Source: G958295935 sp965224235
Lineage (GTDB): Bacteria; Chloroflexota; Dehalococcoidia; Lucifugimonadales; Lucifugimonadaceae
Assembly (NCBI GenBank): GCA_965224235.1
Contig: CBDCYP010000002.1
Coordinates: 1,798,001-1,862,000 of the forward strand
DNA: 64,000 bases
Direction: 5' to 3'
Shown: positions 1 through 8,552 of the stretch, piece after piece
Layout: every line of letters starts with the position of its first letter
Numbering within the stretch: position 1 is the stretch's first letter
Made by a program: the position numbers and the translations under genes
The notes under the pieces: generated by a model
Database searches by the model: none
What the model saw: only the letters and a program-made list of their open reading frames with translations
Told to the model about the DNA's origin: nothing

Positions 1-248
1 TGTTGTCGCGGCAAGTCGCGGATATGCGGTTTATTCGGGTTGTGTGGAGGGGCGGCGGCGTTCGTTTGCGGGAGCCATCCTGACCTGCTTCCGTTCAAAG
101 TGAAGAGTTATTGGTCTCATTCCGGAGGGGACCAGGGACTCGGAATCAGGGGCCGTTTGTATTAAGAAACTTGACTGATTCAGAGGCGCTTGCTAACCTA
201 CTCGTCCGTTGTAGGCCGCAACTATCTATGCCCACTCAGGATGAAAAT

Positions 249-2498
249 ATGGACACAATCAAAACCGGATATAAACACATATTAGTGGTGACTGTGGCGT
301 TGTTGACCGCAGCGTTCATCGGTGCTGTCGCATGTGGCGGAGAGGCGGATCCAACCCCGGCCCCGGCTCCTGTCATCCAACAAGTTGACCCCCAAGTGAT
401 TGCGGATGCTGTCAGGGCTGTAGTAGAAGCATCGGCGGCCGAATCCGCCTCCCCTGAAGAGATTCAGGCCATGGTGGAGAATGCCGTGATGGCAGCCTCT
501 GCCGGAGATTCCGGTGTATCGGCGGAAGAGGTGCAGTCCATCGTTTCGAAAGCAGTCGAATCTGCTGCCGCCAGTGGCGGAGAGGTGGACCCACAAATTA
601 TTTCGGACGCTGTCAAAGCCGTTGTAGAAGCATCGGCGGCCGAATCTGCCTCGCCTGAGGAAATTCAGGCAATGATCGAAAATGCCGTGATGGCATCCGC
701 AGGTGACACTGCCTCGGCTGAAGAGATTCAGGCCATGGTCGAGAAGGCCGTGACGGCAGGCGCAGGTGGCGCTGCCACGCCCGAAGAGATTCAGGCCATG
801 GTCGAGAAGGCCGTAATGGCATCTGCGGGCGAATCTGCTTCGGCTGAAGAAATTCAGGCCATCGTCATGAAGGCGGTCGAAGCTGCGGTCGCAGAACAAG
901 GTCCGGCGATGACCACGGAACCGCCGGGAGACAAGGTCCTCCGGGTTTCCACAGGCTCGGCGCCACCGAACTTCAACCCCCTGATCGCGGTAAGCCGCAC
1001 GCAGGGGTGGGTCTTCAACCACATCTTCTCGTCGCTAACCATGGCGGACCCGGTCGGGCAGCAGATGACCCCTGACCTCGCAGAGCGATGGGAATCAGCC
1101 TCTGACGGGTCTTCCATGACCTTCCACCTGAGGGGCAACGCGCTGTGGCACGACGGAACTCCTCTGACTGCCGAAGACGTCGCATGGTCCTACCACATGT
1201 ACCTCAACGGTGAGACGGGCTCCAAGCGGACCGGCGTACTGGCGCTGATCGCGGGCGGCGAAGATTACACGAAGGGCGAGGCTGACTCCGTTACGGGGAT
1301 TGTTGCGGTCGACGACCAGACGATCCGCTTTGAGCAGGCATTCCCGAACATCCTCTTCCTTGCGCAGACGACGTACCCGATTTTGCCGAAGCACCTGCTC
1401 GGCGATACCCTGCCAATTGACTTGTCGCAGGAGAAGTTCTTCTTCGACGAGCCGCTGGGGTCAGGTCCGTTCAAGTTCGTAAGTTACATTCCGGACCAAC
1501 GGATCGAGTTGGAAGCCAACGATGACTACTACTTTGGTCGACCCAAGATCGACCGAGAGGTAATCTCGGTAATCAAGTCGCCCGACGCGGTCCAGATAGC
1601 CCTGCAGCGCGGTGAGATTCACATGCCGATCTTTGACGGCGGTGAAAACGCATCGACGGAACAGTTCCAGGCGTTCATTCAGGACCCGCGTTTCACAGTT
1701 TCTGCGAGCAAGGGCACCACGCTCATCTCGTACGCATTCAACTCAAGGCGCGAAGATCTGGTAAACGACAAGATGCGCCAGGCGTTCCTGCACGCGCTCG
1801 ACCGGCAGAGGCTGGTCGACACGTTCGCACAGGGCAACGGCTCGATCTTCAACTCGTTCCTGGTTCACGGTTGGTACCAACTGCCCGATTGGTCGGAGAA
1901 GTACCCGTTCGACCCCGACAAGGCCAGGCAGCTGATCGCAGAGTCGGGATGGGATACGAACAGGGAGATCGGTTGCACGATCATCGCCGTATCGAGCGAA
2001 GAAGCCAGGGCGATGTTGGCGGCGGAACAGCAGATGCTGGCCGAAGTCGGCATCAAGATCAAGTTCCACGAAGTTGAACTGGCGCTCTGGGTCGAGACGT
2101 TCTACGAAACCTACGAATGGGACACGATCAGGGTCACCTTTGGTGTCTTCCCTGACCCGGACGGATTCCTTAGCTTCCACATGAGGTCAGGCTCACGCAA
2201 CGCTATGGGATACGCCAACCCGACGCTCGACGAGAAGATCGACCGCGGCAAGCGATCCATTGACCAGGCCGAGCGGGCGTCCATCTATCAGGAGATCAAC
2301 GAGGAGATGATAACCACGCTTCCGTTGGCGCCTGTGCACCTGCTGAACCAGTGGTGGATCCTCGACAAAAAGTTCAGCATCCCGTTCTTCGATGCTCTGC
2401 CCGAGGCGACCAACTTTGCAACGGTACCGATTGGCCCGGCTTTCCTTGGCCACTCGGACTGGCAGAAGTTCCACATCGAACAGTGGGACATCAAGTAG
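249..2498 (+). CDS. ABC transporter substrate-binding lipoprotein, peptide/nickel family (SBP_bac_5), with helical-repeat stalk
   Basis: Exported lipoprotein that captures an oligopeptide or other small solute for the two permeases encoded next. The frame is open from 111, but ATG 249 is preferred: AGGA lies 7 nt upstream and it gives a clean lipoprotein signal (hydrophobic residues 11-28, lipobox ending A-C29). ATG 228 is an alternative. Residues about 46-217 are an Ala/Glu-rich helical repeat; the SBP_bac_5 domain follows (LRVSTG start, TPDLAERWE and LWHDGTPLTAEDV motifs typical of the family) to the C-terminus. The protein has 749 residues, about 200 more than usual, all in the stalk. A hairpin separates it from the permease genes. 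The ligand cannot be read from sequence. Confidence 0.92.
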   Translation: MDTIKTGYKHILVVTVALLTAAFIGAVACGGEADPTPAPAPVIQQVDPQVIADAVRAVVEASAAESASPEEIQAMVENAVMAASAGDSGVSAEEVQSIVSKAVESAAASGGEVDPQIISDAVKAVVEASAAESASPEEIQAMIENAVMASAGDTASAEEIQAMVEKAVTAGAGGAATPEEIQAMVEKAVMASAGESASAEEIQAIVMKAVEAAVAEQGPAMTTEPPGDKVLRVSTGSAPPNFNPLIAVSRTQGWVFNHIFSSLTMADPVGQQMTPDLAERWESASDGSSMTFHLRGNALWHDGTPLTAEDVAWSYHMYLNGETGSKRTGVLALIAGGEDYTKGEADSVTGIVAVDDQTIRFEQAFPNILFLAQTTYPILPKHLLGDTLPIDLSQEKFFFDEPLGSGPFKFVSYIPDQRIELEANDDYYFGRPKIDREVISVIKSPDAVQIALQRGEIHMPIFDGGENASTEQFQAFIQDPRFTVSASKGTTLISYAFNSRREDLVNDKMRQAFLHALDRQRLVDTFAQGNGSIFNSFLVHGWYQLPDWSEKYPFDPDKARQLIAESGWDTNREIGCTIIAVSSEEARAMLAAEQQMLAEVGIKIKFHEVELALWVETFYETYEWDTIRVTFGVFPDPDGFLSFHMRSGSRNAMGYANPTLDEKIDRGKRSIDQAERASIYQEINEEMITTLPLAPVHLLNQWWILDKKFSIPFFDALPEATNFATVPIGPAFLGHSDWQKFHIEQWDIK
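384..897 (+). repeat. Coding tandem repeat for an Ala/Glu-rich helical stalk
   Basis: This in-frame segment encodes degenerate repeats of roughly 20-25 residues built around the core EEIQAMVEKAV, with a variant VDPQVIADAVRAVVEASAA occurring twice. About seven core copies are visible. The heptad-like spacing of hydrophobic residues suggests a helical or coiled-coil spacer between the lipid anchor and the binding domain. The repeats are diverged in DNA, so they are not a recent slippage product. Confidence 0.85.
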
Positions 2499-2543
2499 GC
2501 CTGCAAGCCGACTAACGACCTTCGTCTAAGTTTCACTGGATAC

Positions 2544-2584
2544 TTGGCGGGCGCTTTGGCAGCAACTGTCGAAGCGCCCGCCAA
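2544..2584 (+). promoter_or_regulatory. Intercistronic hairpin between binding protein and permease genes
   Basis: A perfect 13-bp stem (2544-2556 with 2572-2584, arm TTGGCGGGCGCTT) with a 15-nt loop lies 46 nt after the binding-protein stop and 70 nt before the permease start. It lacks a long U-tract, so it probably acts as a partial terminator or mRNA-stabilising 3' end that lets the binding protein be made in excess over the permeases. Functional role is inferred. Confidence 0.65.
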
Positions 2585-2653
2585 ATTCTTGTAGCGAGCC
2601 TCACCGTCAGCGCCCCCGGTCCGCCGGAACCGTGCTGAACCGGAGTCAACCCA

Positions 2654-3628
2654 TTGGGCTCATATCTGCTCCGTCGCCTGACGTTGTTTATCCCGATGCT
2701 TATCGGCATCACGATAATTACTTTTCTCGTTGCGAACCTCGCTCCGGGCGACCCGATCTCCGCACTGATCAGCCCCGAGGATCAGCTACGCGAGGAAGAT
2801 CTGGAGCGTATGCGCAAGGCCCTCGGCCTCGACAGGCCAATACCGGTGCGGTACGTGATCTGGGTGAAGGAACTGGTCACGGGTAACTTCGGGTTTTCAT
2901 ACTTCACCAAGCAGCCTGTCATGGACCGCATCGGTCCCCGCCTGCTGCCCACCATTGAGCTCACCGGAGTCGCGCTCGTCCTGTCACTGCTGATGGGAGT
3001 GGTGTTCGGGGTAATTTCTGCGCTTCGCCATTACAGTTTTTGGGACTACGCGTTAAGCGTTGTGTCACTGATCGGCCTCTCCATACCAACGTTTTTCTTC
3101 GGCCTCGTCGCCCTGCTGTTATTCGGGTTAATCTGGCAAGTATTGCCGGTGTACGGAATGTCCAGCGGCGAGGAAACTACGCTGCCAGGCAAGATCATCG
3201 ACAATCTGGAACACATCATCCTGCCTGCGCTCATCCTGTCGATCGACCTCGTTGCCACCAACACCCGCTACGCCCGCACCGCGATGCTCGAGGTCCTGGG
3301 CGCCGATTACGTACGGACCGCGCGGTCGAAGGGCCTGTCGAACTGGGTGGTATTCCTGAGGCACGGCCTGCGCAACGCGTTGCTGCCGATAATCACGATT
3401 ACGAGTCTGAGACTCCCTCTGTTGCTCGGTGGGGCGATCGTCATCGAGATCGTTTTCTCATGGCCCGGACTGGGTCAGTTGTCCGTGGACGCAATTCACC
3501 AACGCGACTATCCGGTGTTGATGGCCCTCACGCTCTTCCTGTCCACCATGGTTCTGGCTTCCAATCTGGTCGCGGACTTCCTATATGCATACGCGGATCC
3601 CAGGATTCGTTACGGTGAGGGCGGTTAG
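2654..3628 (+). CDS. ABC transporter permease, DppB/OppB family
   Basis: Integral membrane subunit of a peptide-type importer. The 324-residue protein has an N-terminal membrane segment, the characteristic ANLAPGDPIS stretch, several further membrane helices and a cytoplasmic coupling loop (TARSKGLSNWVVFLRHGLRN) that would contact an ATPase. The start is TTG at 2654 with GGAG at 2642-2645, 8 nt upstream. It is followed 26 nt later by a DppC-type partner. No ATPase gene is present in the cluster, so the ATPases must be encoded elsewhere or shared among several importers. Confidence 0.93.
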   Translation: MGSYLLRRLTLFIPMLIGITIITFLVANLAPGDPISALISPEDQLREEDLERMRKALGLDRPIPVRYVIWVKELVTGNFGFSYFTKQPVMDRIGPRLLPTIELTGVALVLSLLMGVVFGVISALRHYSFWDYALSVVSLIGLSIPTFFFGLVALLLFGLIWQVLPVYGMSSGEETTLPGKIIDNLEHIILPALILSIDLVATNTRYARTAMLEVLGADYVRTARSKGLSNWVVFLRHGLRNALLPIITITSLRLPLLLGGAIVIEIVFSWPGLGQLSVDAIHQRDYPVLMALTLFLSTMVLASNLVADFLYAYADPRIRYGEGG

Positions 3629-3654
3629 CAAATGACTCGCAACGGGTATTAGAC

Positions 3655-4665
3655 ATGGCAGTCGAACGAAGCGCTGATTCAAACGTCGACACTGTTGATG
3701 GCCATACCCGGCCATCCGGCTGGCCTCGGTGGCTGCGTTTTCGCAAACAGAAGAAATCTTCGGAAGAAGCGCCGGAACGAAGCGTTGGTCGGGCCGAAGA
3801 CTTCGATGAACTCACGCGGCGATCCGGCCGCGGCCTATGGCTGCGTTTTCGCAAGCACAGACTGTCGATGCTCGGCGTCGGCATTCTGTCCGTGTTCGCC
3901 ATCGGATCGATATTTGCGCCATGGCTCTCGTTCCACGACCAGAACCGCGTGGACCTCGACAACATCAAGGGGCCGCCAAGTGTCGAACACTTCCTCGGTA
4001 CCGATTCTGCCGGACGCGACGTGTGGGCCCGGCTGTTGTTCGGATCCCGTGTCACGCTGGTAATCGCGGCGTGCGCCCTGATAATCGGGGTACTCATAGG
4101 GACCGTTATCGGCATGGTATCGGGCTACTTCGGAGGATGGGTCGACAACGTCCTTATGCGTTTCACGGAACTGATAATGACGTTCCCGACGTTATTCGCG
4201 TTGATCATTCTTGTGGCGATTTTGGGTGGCAGCGTGTGGAACATCATGTGGATCATCGGCATCCTCGGCTGGACAGGGGTCGCCCGGCTGGTGCGCGGCC
4301 AGGTACTGGCAATTCGCGAGATGGACTACGTTGTCGCGGCAGGGGCCATCGGCGCGTCCGACCGGCGTATCCTTTTGTCGCACATCCTGCCTTCGACGCT
4401 TCCGTATATTGCAGTCGCCGGCACGCTTGGACTTGCGAGCGCCATCCTCATCGAGGCGGCCCTAAACTTCCTGGGCCTCGGCGTTCAGATACCCACGCCG
4501 ACTTGGGGCAACATGATGACCTCCGCCCAATCCATCCACGTAATCCAAAACCAGCCGTGGCTGTGGGTACCACCCGGCCTCGCAATTGCGCTCACCGTAT
4601 TGGCGGTTAACTTCGTGGGCGACGGGCTGCGAGACGCGCTCGACCCCAGAATCCAAATCGATTAG
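3655..4665 (+). CDS. ABC transporter permease, DppC/OppC family, with N-terminal extension
   Basis: Second membrane subunit of the importer. The 336 residues contain the DppC-type region 'LGTDSAGRDVWARLLFGSR', multiple membrane helices and the coupling loop GAIGASDRRILLSHILPS. Unlike most family members it carries about 65 extra N-terminal polar residues in which a short basic motif occurs twice (PRWLRFRKQK near residue 24 and LWLRFRKHR near residue 63). The second copy is the usual pre-membrane segment, so the first looks like an internal duplication. It is followed 8 nt downstream by a dehydrogenase gene, indicating one operon. Confidence 0.92.
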   Translation: MAVERSADSNVDTVDGHTRPSGWPRWLRFRKQKKSSEEAPERSVGRAEDFDELTRRSGRGLWLRFRKHRLSMLGVGILSVFAIGSIFAPWLSFHDQNRVDLDNIKGPPSVEHFLGTDSAGRDVWARLLFGSRVTLVIAACALIIGVLIGTVIGMVSGYFGGWVDNVLMRFTELIMTFPTLFALIILVAILGGSVWNIMWIIGILGWTGVARLVRGQVLAIREMDYVVAAGAIGASDRRILLSHILPSTLPYIAVAGTLGLASAILIEAALNFLGLGVQIPTPTWGNMMTSAQSIHVIQNQPWLWVPPGLAIALTVLAVNFVGDGLRDALDPRIQID

Positions 4666-4673
4666 GGAACATA

Positions 4674-5678
4674 ATGAAGACGGCTTACATTACGAAGCCC
4701 TTTCAGGTCTCCATGGAAGAGGAAGAGAGGCCGGAGCCGGAGCCGGGGCAGATACTGGTGCGCACCACCGTGTCAGGCATCAGCGCCGGCACCGAGATGA
4801 ACCTGTACTGCGGCACTAACCCCGACCTGGTACGAAGGCGTTGGGGAGAGCGCTTCGTCTACCCCTTTGTCCCCGGGTATCAGGCTGTGGGACACGTCGT
4901 TCACTGTAGCCCCGACGTCACTGGATTTGAGGAAGGCGACCGTGTATTTACTCACGGAGGCCACTCCGAATTCGTGGTTGCCAATGCAGACATCTCCGTC
5001 AAATTGCCTGACGGCCTTAGCGACGAGGTCGCATCCATATTGTCCGTCGCACGGGTTGCGCTACACGGATCGCGTCGCGGCCGGATCGAGTTCGGCGACA
5101 CCGTAGCCGTCGTAGGCATGGGGCTGATGGGCCAACTCGCCATACAGCACGCCAGGCTTTCGGGCGCCACCACTACGATCGCAGTCGACACCGACGAGTG
5201 GCGGCTCGACCTGGCAAAACAACTTGGGGCCGACCACACGATCAACCCCGAACATGAAGACGCCACCGAGAAGATAGGCCGACTTACCGAAGGCGGAGCG
5301 GACGTCGTCCTGGAAACCGCCGGAGCGCCTTCAGCCGTCCCTGTGGCGATCTCGCTGGCCCGATACGGCGCCAGGGTGGTGATAGTCGGTTGGCACCTAC
5401 GGCCTATTTCACTCGATCTGGCTGAGGACCTGCTCTACAAAGAACTCGATCTCCTGCCATCCCGGGCCGGCGGCCTAAACGAGGACGGGCCGCCGTACGT
5501 ACTCAGGTGGAGCCGGAGACGTAACATGGCCCTACTGGTTCAGATGTTCGACGAGGGACGCCTGTCGGCGGACAGGCTGGTCACACACGTAATGCCGCAT
5601 ACCGAACTCAAAACCGCCTACGAGATGATCCGTACCCGTTCAGAGAACTCTATTCACGTAGTTCTCGACTGGAGATAG
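4674..5678 (+). CDS. Medium-chain dehydrogenase/reductase (MDR), zinc-independent type
   Basis: NAD(P)-dependent oxidoreductase of the alcohol dehydrogenase-like superfamily, 334 residues. The N-terminal catalytic domain has SGISAGTE where zinc enzymes have a Cys-Gly-Ser/Thr-Asp motif, as in BchC-like and related MDR proteins, so catalytic zinc is unlikely. A Rossmann fold is shown by VVGMGLMG near residue 145 and by an acidic residue after the second strand (AVDTDEWR), favouring NAD. It starts 8 nt after the permease stop, so it is cotranscribed with the importer and probably acts on the imported compound. The substrate is unknown. Confidence 0.85.
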   Translation: MKTAYITKPFQVSMEEEERPEPEPGQILVRTTVSGISAGTEMNLYCGTNPDLVRRRWGERFVYPFVPGYQAVGHVVHCSPDVTGFEEGDRVFTHGGHSEFVVANADISVKLPDGLSDEVASILSVARVALHGSRRGRIEFGDTVAVVGMGLMGQLAIQHARLSGATTTIAVDTDEWRLDLAKQLGADHTINPEHEDATEKIGRLTEGGADVVLETAGAPSAVPVAISLARYGARVVIVGWHLRPISLDLAEDLLYKELDLLPSRAGGLNEDGPPYVLRWSRRRNMALLVQMFDEGRLSADRLVTHVMPHTELKTAYEMIRTRSENSIHVVLDWR

Positions 5679-5763
5679 CCGATCGATCGTTCAAAATGTG
5701 CTGCGGGCAGTCAGGTCGCGGTCGGAACAGAACGGCAGAAGTCAGAAATGATGTGGGACTTTA

Positions 5764-6807
5764 ATGGCAAAGGTTAATGAATATCGCGCCGGTGTCATCG
5801 GCTGCGGAGTAATCGGTAGCTTTATCGAAGACACGCAACTGGGCTCCGCCAGCCGATTCGGCTTCCCTAACGGCCACGCGGCGTGCTACGACGCAATGCA
5901 CGAAACGGAGTTGGTCTGCGGCGCCGACACCGACGCCGGCAGGCGAGATGACTACGTTAAACGCTGGAACCTTCCCGCGGACCGGGTATATGCAGACTAT
6001 CGGGATCTCCTGAAAAAAGAGGACCTATACATCGTCAGCATCGCCACCCCTTCGCCAATCCACGCGGCGCCTGCGCTCGCGGCGGTCGAGGCGGGGGTCA
6101 AGGCCATCTTTCTGGAAAAGCCGATCGCCAGTAATATCGCCGACGCCAGGAAGGTGATCAAGGCGTGCGACGACGCAGGAATCGCGTTGGCCGTCAACCA
6201 CACCCGGCGCGGCGACTTTGCATATCGCCAGGCGAAGCAGTTGGTCGATGACGGCGCCATCGGTGACGTGCACACCATGATCGTCCACTTCAGCGGCGAA
6301 CTCATGTTCATAGGGTCCCACGCCTTCGACCTGCTCAACTACTTCAACGGGGACTGCCCCGTCGCATGGATGAACGGGCACCTCGACGATGACGAGAGTT
6401 TCGACGCCGGTGGGAATGCCTACATGGTGTACAAAAACGGTGTTCGGGCGTTCGTCAACGGTACGACCGGCCACGCCGTCGGTTTCCGGGCGGAGGTCAT
6501 CGGCACGGCGGGCGAGATAATCATCGGGAACTACGATCTCGAATTATGGCGAACCGACCCCTCCTCAAACCGCCGCGAGTTGGTAATGTACCCGTTCCCG
6601 CAGGTGTACCGGGCGGTATCGCCAATGGTCGCCCTGATCGAAGAGCTCATCGAGACTTCGCACGGCGGGCCGGGCCCGATATCGAGCGGCCAGACGGCGC
6701 TCGGCGCGTTGCAGGCGGTGGTTGGGCTGCACCAGTCGTCCAACAACGGTTCGAGCCGCGTCACCTTGGCGGACCTGGACGAAAACTTCGACATCCCCTC
6801 AAAATAG
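5764..6807 (+). CDS. Gfo/Idh/MocA-family oxidoreductase
   Basis: NAD(P)-dependent dehydrogenase of the glucose-fructose oxidoreductase / inositol dehydrogenase family, 347 residues. The N-terminal Rossmann motif GVIGCGVIGS is at residues 10-19 and the family signature FLEKPIASN near residues 117-125 contains the conserved EKP lysine. The C-terminal half fits the alpha/beta substrate domain. It lies 85 nt after the MDR gene on the same strand and ahead of a phosphotriesterase-family gene. The family usually acts on sugars, inositols or sugar-like acids; the exact substrate is not determinable. Confidence 0.88.
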   Translation: MAKVNEYRAGVIGCGVIGSFIEDTQLGSASRFGFPNGHAACYDAMHETELVCGADTDAGRRDDYVKRWNLPADRVYADYRDLLKKEDLYIVSIATPSPIHAAPALAAVEAGVKAIFLEKPIASNIADARKVIKACDDAGIALAVNHTRRGDFAYRQAKQLVDDGAIGDVHTMIVHFSGELMFIGSHAFDLLNYFNGDCPVAWMNGHLDDDESFDAGGNAYMVYKNGVRAFVNGTTGHAVGFRAEVIGTAGEIIIGNYDLELWRTDPSSNRRELVMYPFPQVYRAVSPMVALIEELIETSHGGPGPISSGQTALGALQAVVGLHQSSNNGSSRVTLADLDENFDIPSK

Positions 6808-6983
6808 CAACACAACACACACATCCGCTTCGTTTCTGACCCAGTGACCACACATCACATATACGCCGCACACAGCCCGCTGCTTCTTGACTCGTGCTCC
6901 TCTTGCGATGGCCGGGTCCACGCCGCGGCGGCCACTTCGTTTCATCAGCGCCAAACACATTTCTCACGACGGGAGGCCCGCAG

Positions 6984-7961
6984 TTGTCTACTCAAGTAAT
7001 GACCGTTACCGGTCCGATATCAAGCGATGATCTAGGGTTCACGCTAATTCACGAGCACATCTACCTCGACCTCATGCGCGACGTCTGGGACGGCAAGGGC
7101 TACCTGAACGACATTGAGATGGCGGAGATCGAAGTACAGCGGTACGCCGATGCCGGAGGTTCAACCCTTGTCGACCTCACCTCCGGCGGACTGACAGAAA
7201 ACGACCAGGACCTCCTGTTCGACTCCGAGCTCAATCATCTGAAGCACGCCGAGGCGGTCCGGGCCGTAGCGGAAAAGACAGGGCTCAACGTAATCCTTGG
7301 GTGCGGCTGGTACAGGGAGTCATACTACGAGCAGCGACTATGGCGTATGAAGACCGATGAGATCGCTGAGGAGATGGTGCGGGATCTCACCGAGGGCGTC
7401 GACGGTACAGACGTTAAGGCCGGAATCATCGGAGAAATAGGCGCCCATTTTAACTGGTTGTCTGCAATCGAAGAGCGTGTGCTCAGAGCCGCCGGCCGCG
7501 CGCAGATGAAGACCAATACGGGCCTCGTAACCCACGCCACGCGGGGTCCGCAAGGTATCGAACAGCTAGACGTGCTCATGCAGGAAGGCGTCGACCCCCG
7601 CCGAGTTGCTATAGGGCACTCAGGCGGCTTCCCGATCCACAGATACCACGAGGAGATCGCCAGGCGAGGCGCGTACATTACGTTCGACCGTATGGGCAAT
7701 CTCGTGAATGCCAGTGAATTCGACGCGAACAGAATGCTCAACCTGGTCAAGATGGTCATTGACGCCGGCTACATCAAGAACCTGCTCCTCTCCCATGACG
7801 TCTGCTACAAGAGCGACTACGCGATGTACGGCGGCAGCGGCTATGACTACCTGTCCACGCAGGGAATGGCCGTTCTGGGCAGCAAGATAGGTCTTACCGA
7901 AGAGCAGTTCCATACCATCATGTTCGACAACCCAAGAAGGCTGATGACCGGGGAGGAGTAA
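6984..7961 (+). CDS. Phosphotriesterase (PTE/PHP)-family metal-dependent hydrolase
   Basis: Amidohydrolase-superfamily enzyme with a binuclear metal site; relatives hydrolyse lactones, organophosphates or carboxylic esters. The frame is open from 6894, but TTG 6984 has an excellent GGGAGG 7 nt upstream (6971-6976) and gives the usual family N-terminus; ATG 6999 is possible. Visible ligands are HEH near residue 25, a Glu in IIGEIG at the bridging position (as in E. coli PHP, rather than the carbamylated Lys of classical PTE), His in THATRG and IGHSGG, and Asp in LLSHDVCYK. It ends the first catabolic cluster. A lactonase or esterase role is inferred. Confidence 0.88.
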   Translation: MSTQVMTVTGPISSDDLGFTLIHEHIYLDLMRDVWDGKGYLNDIEMAEIEVQRYADAGGSTLVDLTSGGLTENDQDLLFDSELNHLKHAEAVRAVAEKTGLNVILGCGWYRESYYEQRLWRMKTDEIAEEMVRDLTEGVDGTDVKAGIIGEIGAHFNWLSAIEERVLRAAGRAQMKTNTGLVTHATRGPQGIEQLDVLMQEGVDPRRVAIGHSGGFPIHRYHEEIARRGAYITFDRMGNLVNASEFDANRMLNLVKMVIDAGYIKNLLLSHDVCYKSDYAMYGGSGYDYLSTQGMAVLGSKIGLTEEQFHTIMFDNPRRLMTGEE

Positions 7962-8005
7962 CGGCGCCCGGTTCAGAAGTCCACCTCGCAGAAGCAAAGA
8001 ATCCA

Positions 8006-8290
8006 AGCCATCCAGACGGCATGCCCCGCCCCTCTTATCCAGACCCCTCGGCTTCGCTCAAGGTGCCATGGACTGAGGAATCACTAGTTGAGGAGCTAGA
8101 AAACCTCTGAACAACTCCGGGTTCCAATCCGTTCGCCCTGAGCTTGTCGAAGGGTTCTGGCCTCCTCCCCCACGGTGGGAGGATTCAGGAGGGGGGAACC
8201 TCCGCTCTGCCAAGCGCATCAGCGGCTTGTTCAGAGGTTCCCTAGTTATGCAAAGGTCTCTTTTCACGGGAATGACGGGATTTTACGGCG
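8006..8290 (-). repeat. Dispersed-repeat mosaic interrupted by a MITE
   Basis: 8006-8070 is the inverted form of the repeat found at 21915-22290 and 23942-24060 (GAGCGAAGCCGAGGGGTCT core). 8064-8099 plus 8246-8275 is the inverted form of 21818-21878. The second match is interrupted here by the 142-bp MITE but is continuous at 21844, which makes that locus an empty-site control. No gene is seen in 7962-8552. Confidence 0.85.
8100..8241. mobile_element. MITE copy 1, 142 bp, flanked by CTAG duplication
   Basis: A non-coding element with inverted ends: right end TTGTTCAGAGGTTCC, left end matching its complement at 13 of 15 positions. It is flanked by CTAG at 8096-8099 and 8242-8245. A related locus at 21815-21880 has the same flanks around a single CTAG, showing the element is an insertion with a 4-bp target duplication. 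The YTAR-type target and the terminal sequence are consistent with mobilisation by an IS5-group transposase, which is not found in this window. Confidence 0.9.
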
Positions 8291-8410
8291 GAACGCTGGC
8301 TCGCGGAGTCCCGGAGGAGAGGCCGCTGGGCGTCCGCAGCTTCACCGATGTGGACAATCCCGGGAAATCATTTGAGTCTGCCGATAACCCTGCCAATTGG
8401 CGAGGCCGAA

Positions 8411-8429
8411 GGCGGGTTTGAAACCCGCC
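8411..8429. repeat. REP-like palindrome
   Basis: GGCGGGTTTGAAACCCGCC is a near-perfect palindrome (9-bp arms around one base). Its half-site AAACCCGCCGCTAC recurs near 24174, and GGCGGGTTTCAA near 24308, so it is a small dispersed repeat of this genome. Confidence 0.6.
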
Positions 8430-8552
8430 GCTACAATCAGAATTGGCGGCGTAATCAAGTTGGCGGGAATTGCCGATAGAATGTGAGCGGGCCCGACGCC
8501 AGCTCGGGCCTCATGAGCGTGGACGCACAGTTATGGTTGGAGGCGCCTCCTG

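Noticed and set aside
282..1022. Minus-strand frame opposite the binding-protein repeats
   Set aside because: Its apparent repeats are the complement of the EEIQAMVEKAV-coding repeats; no ribosome site or family motifs.
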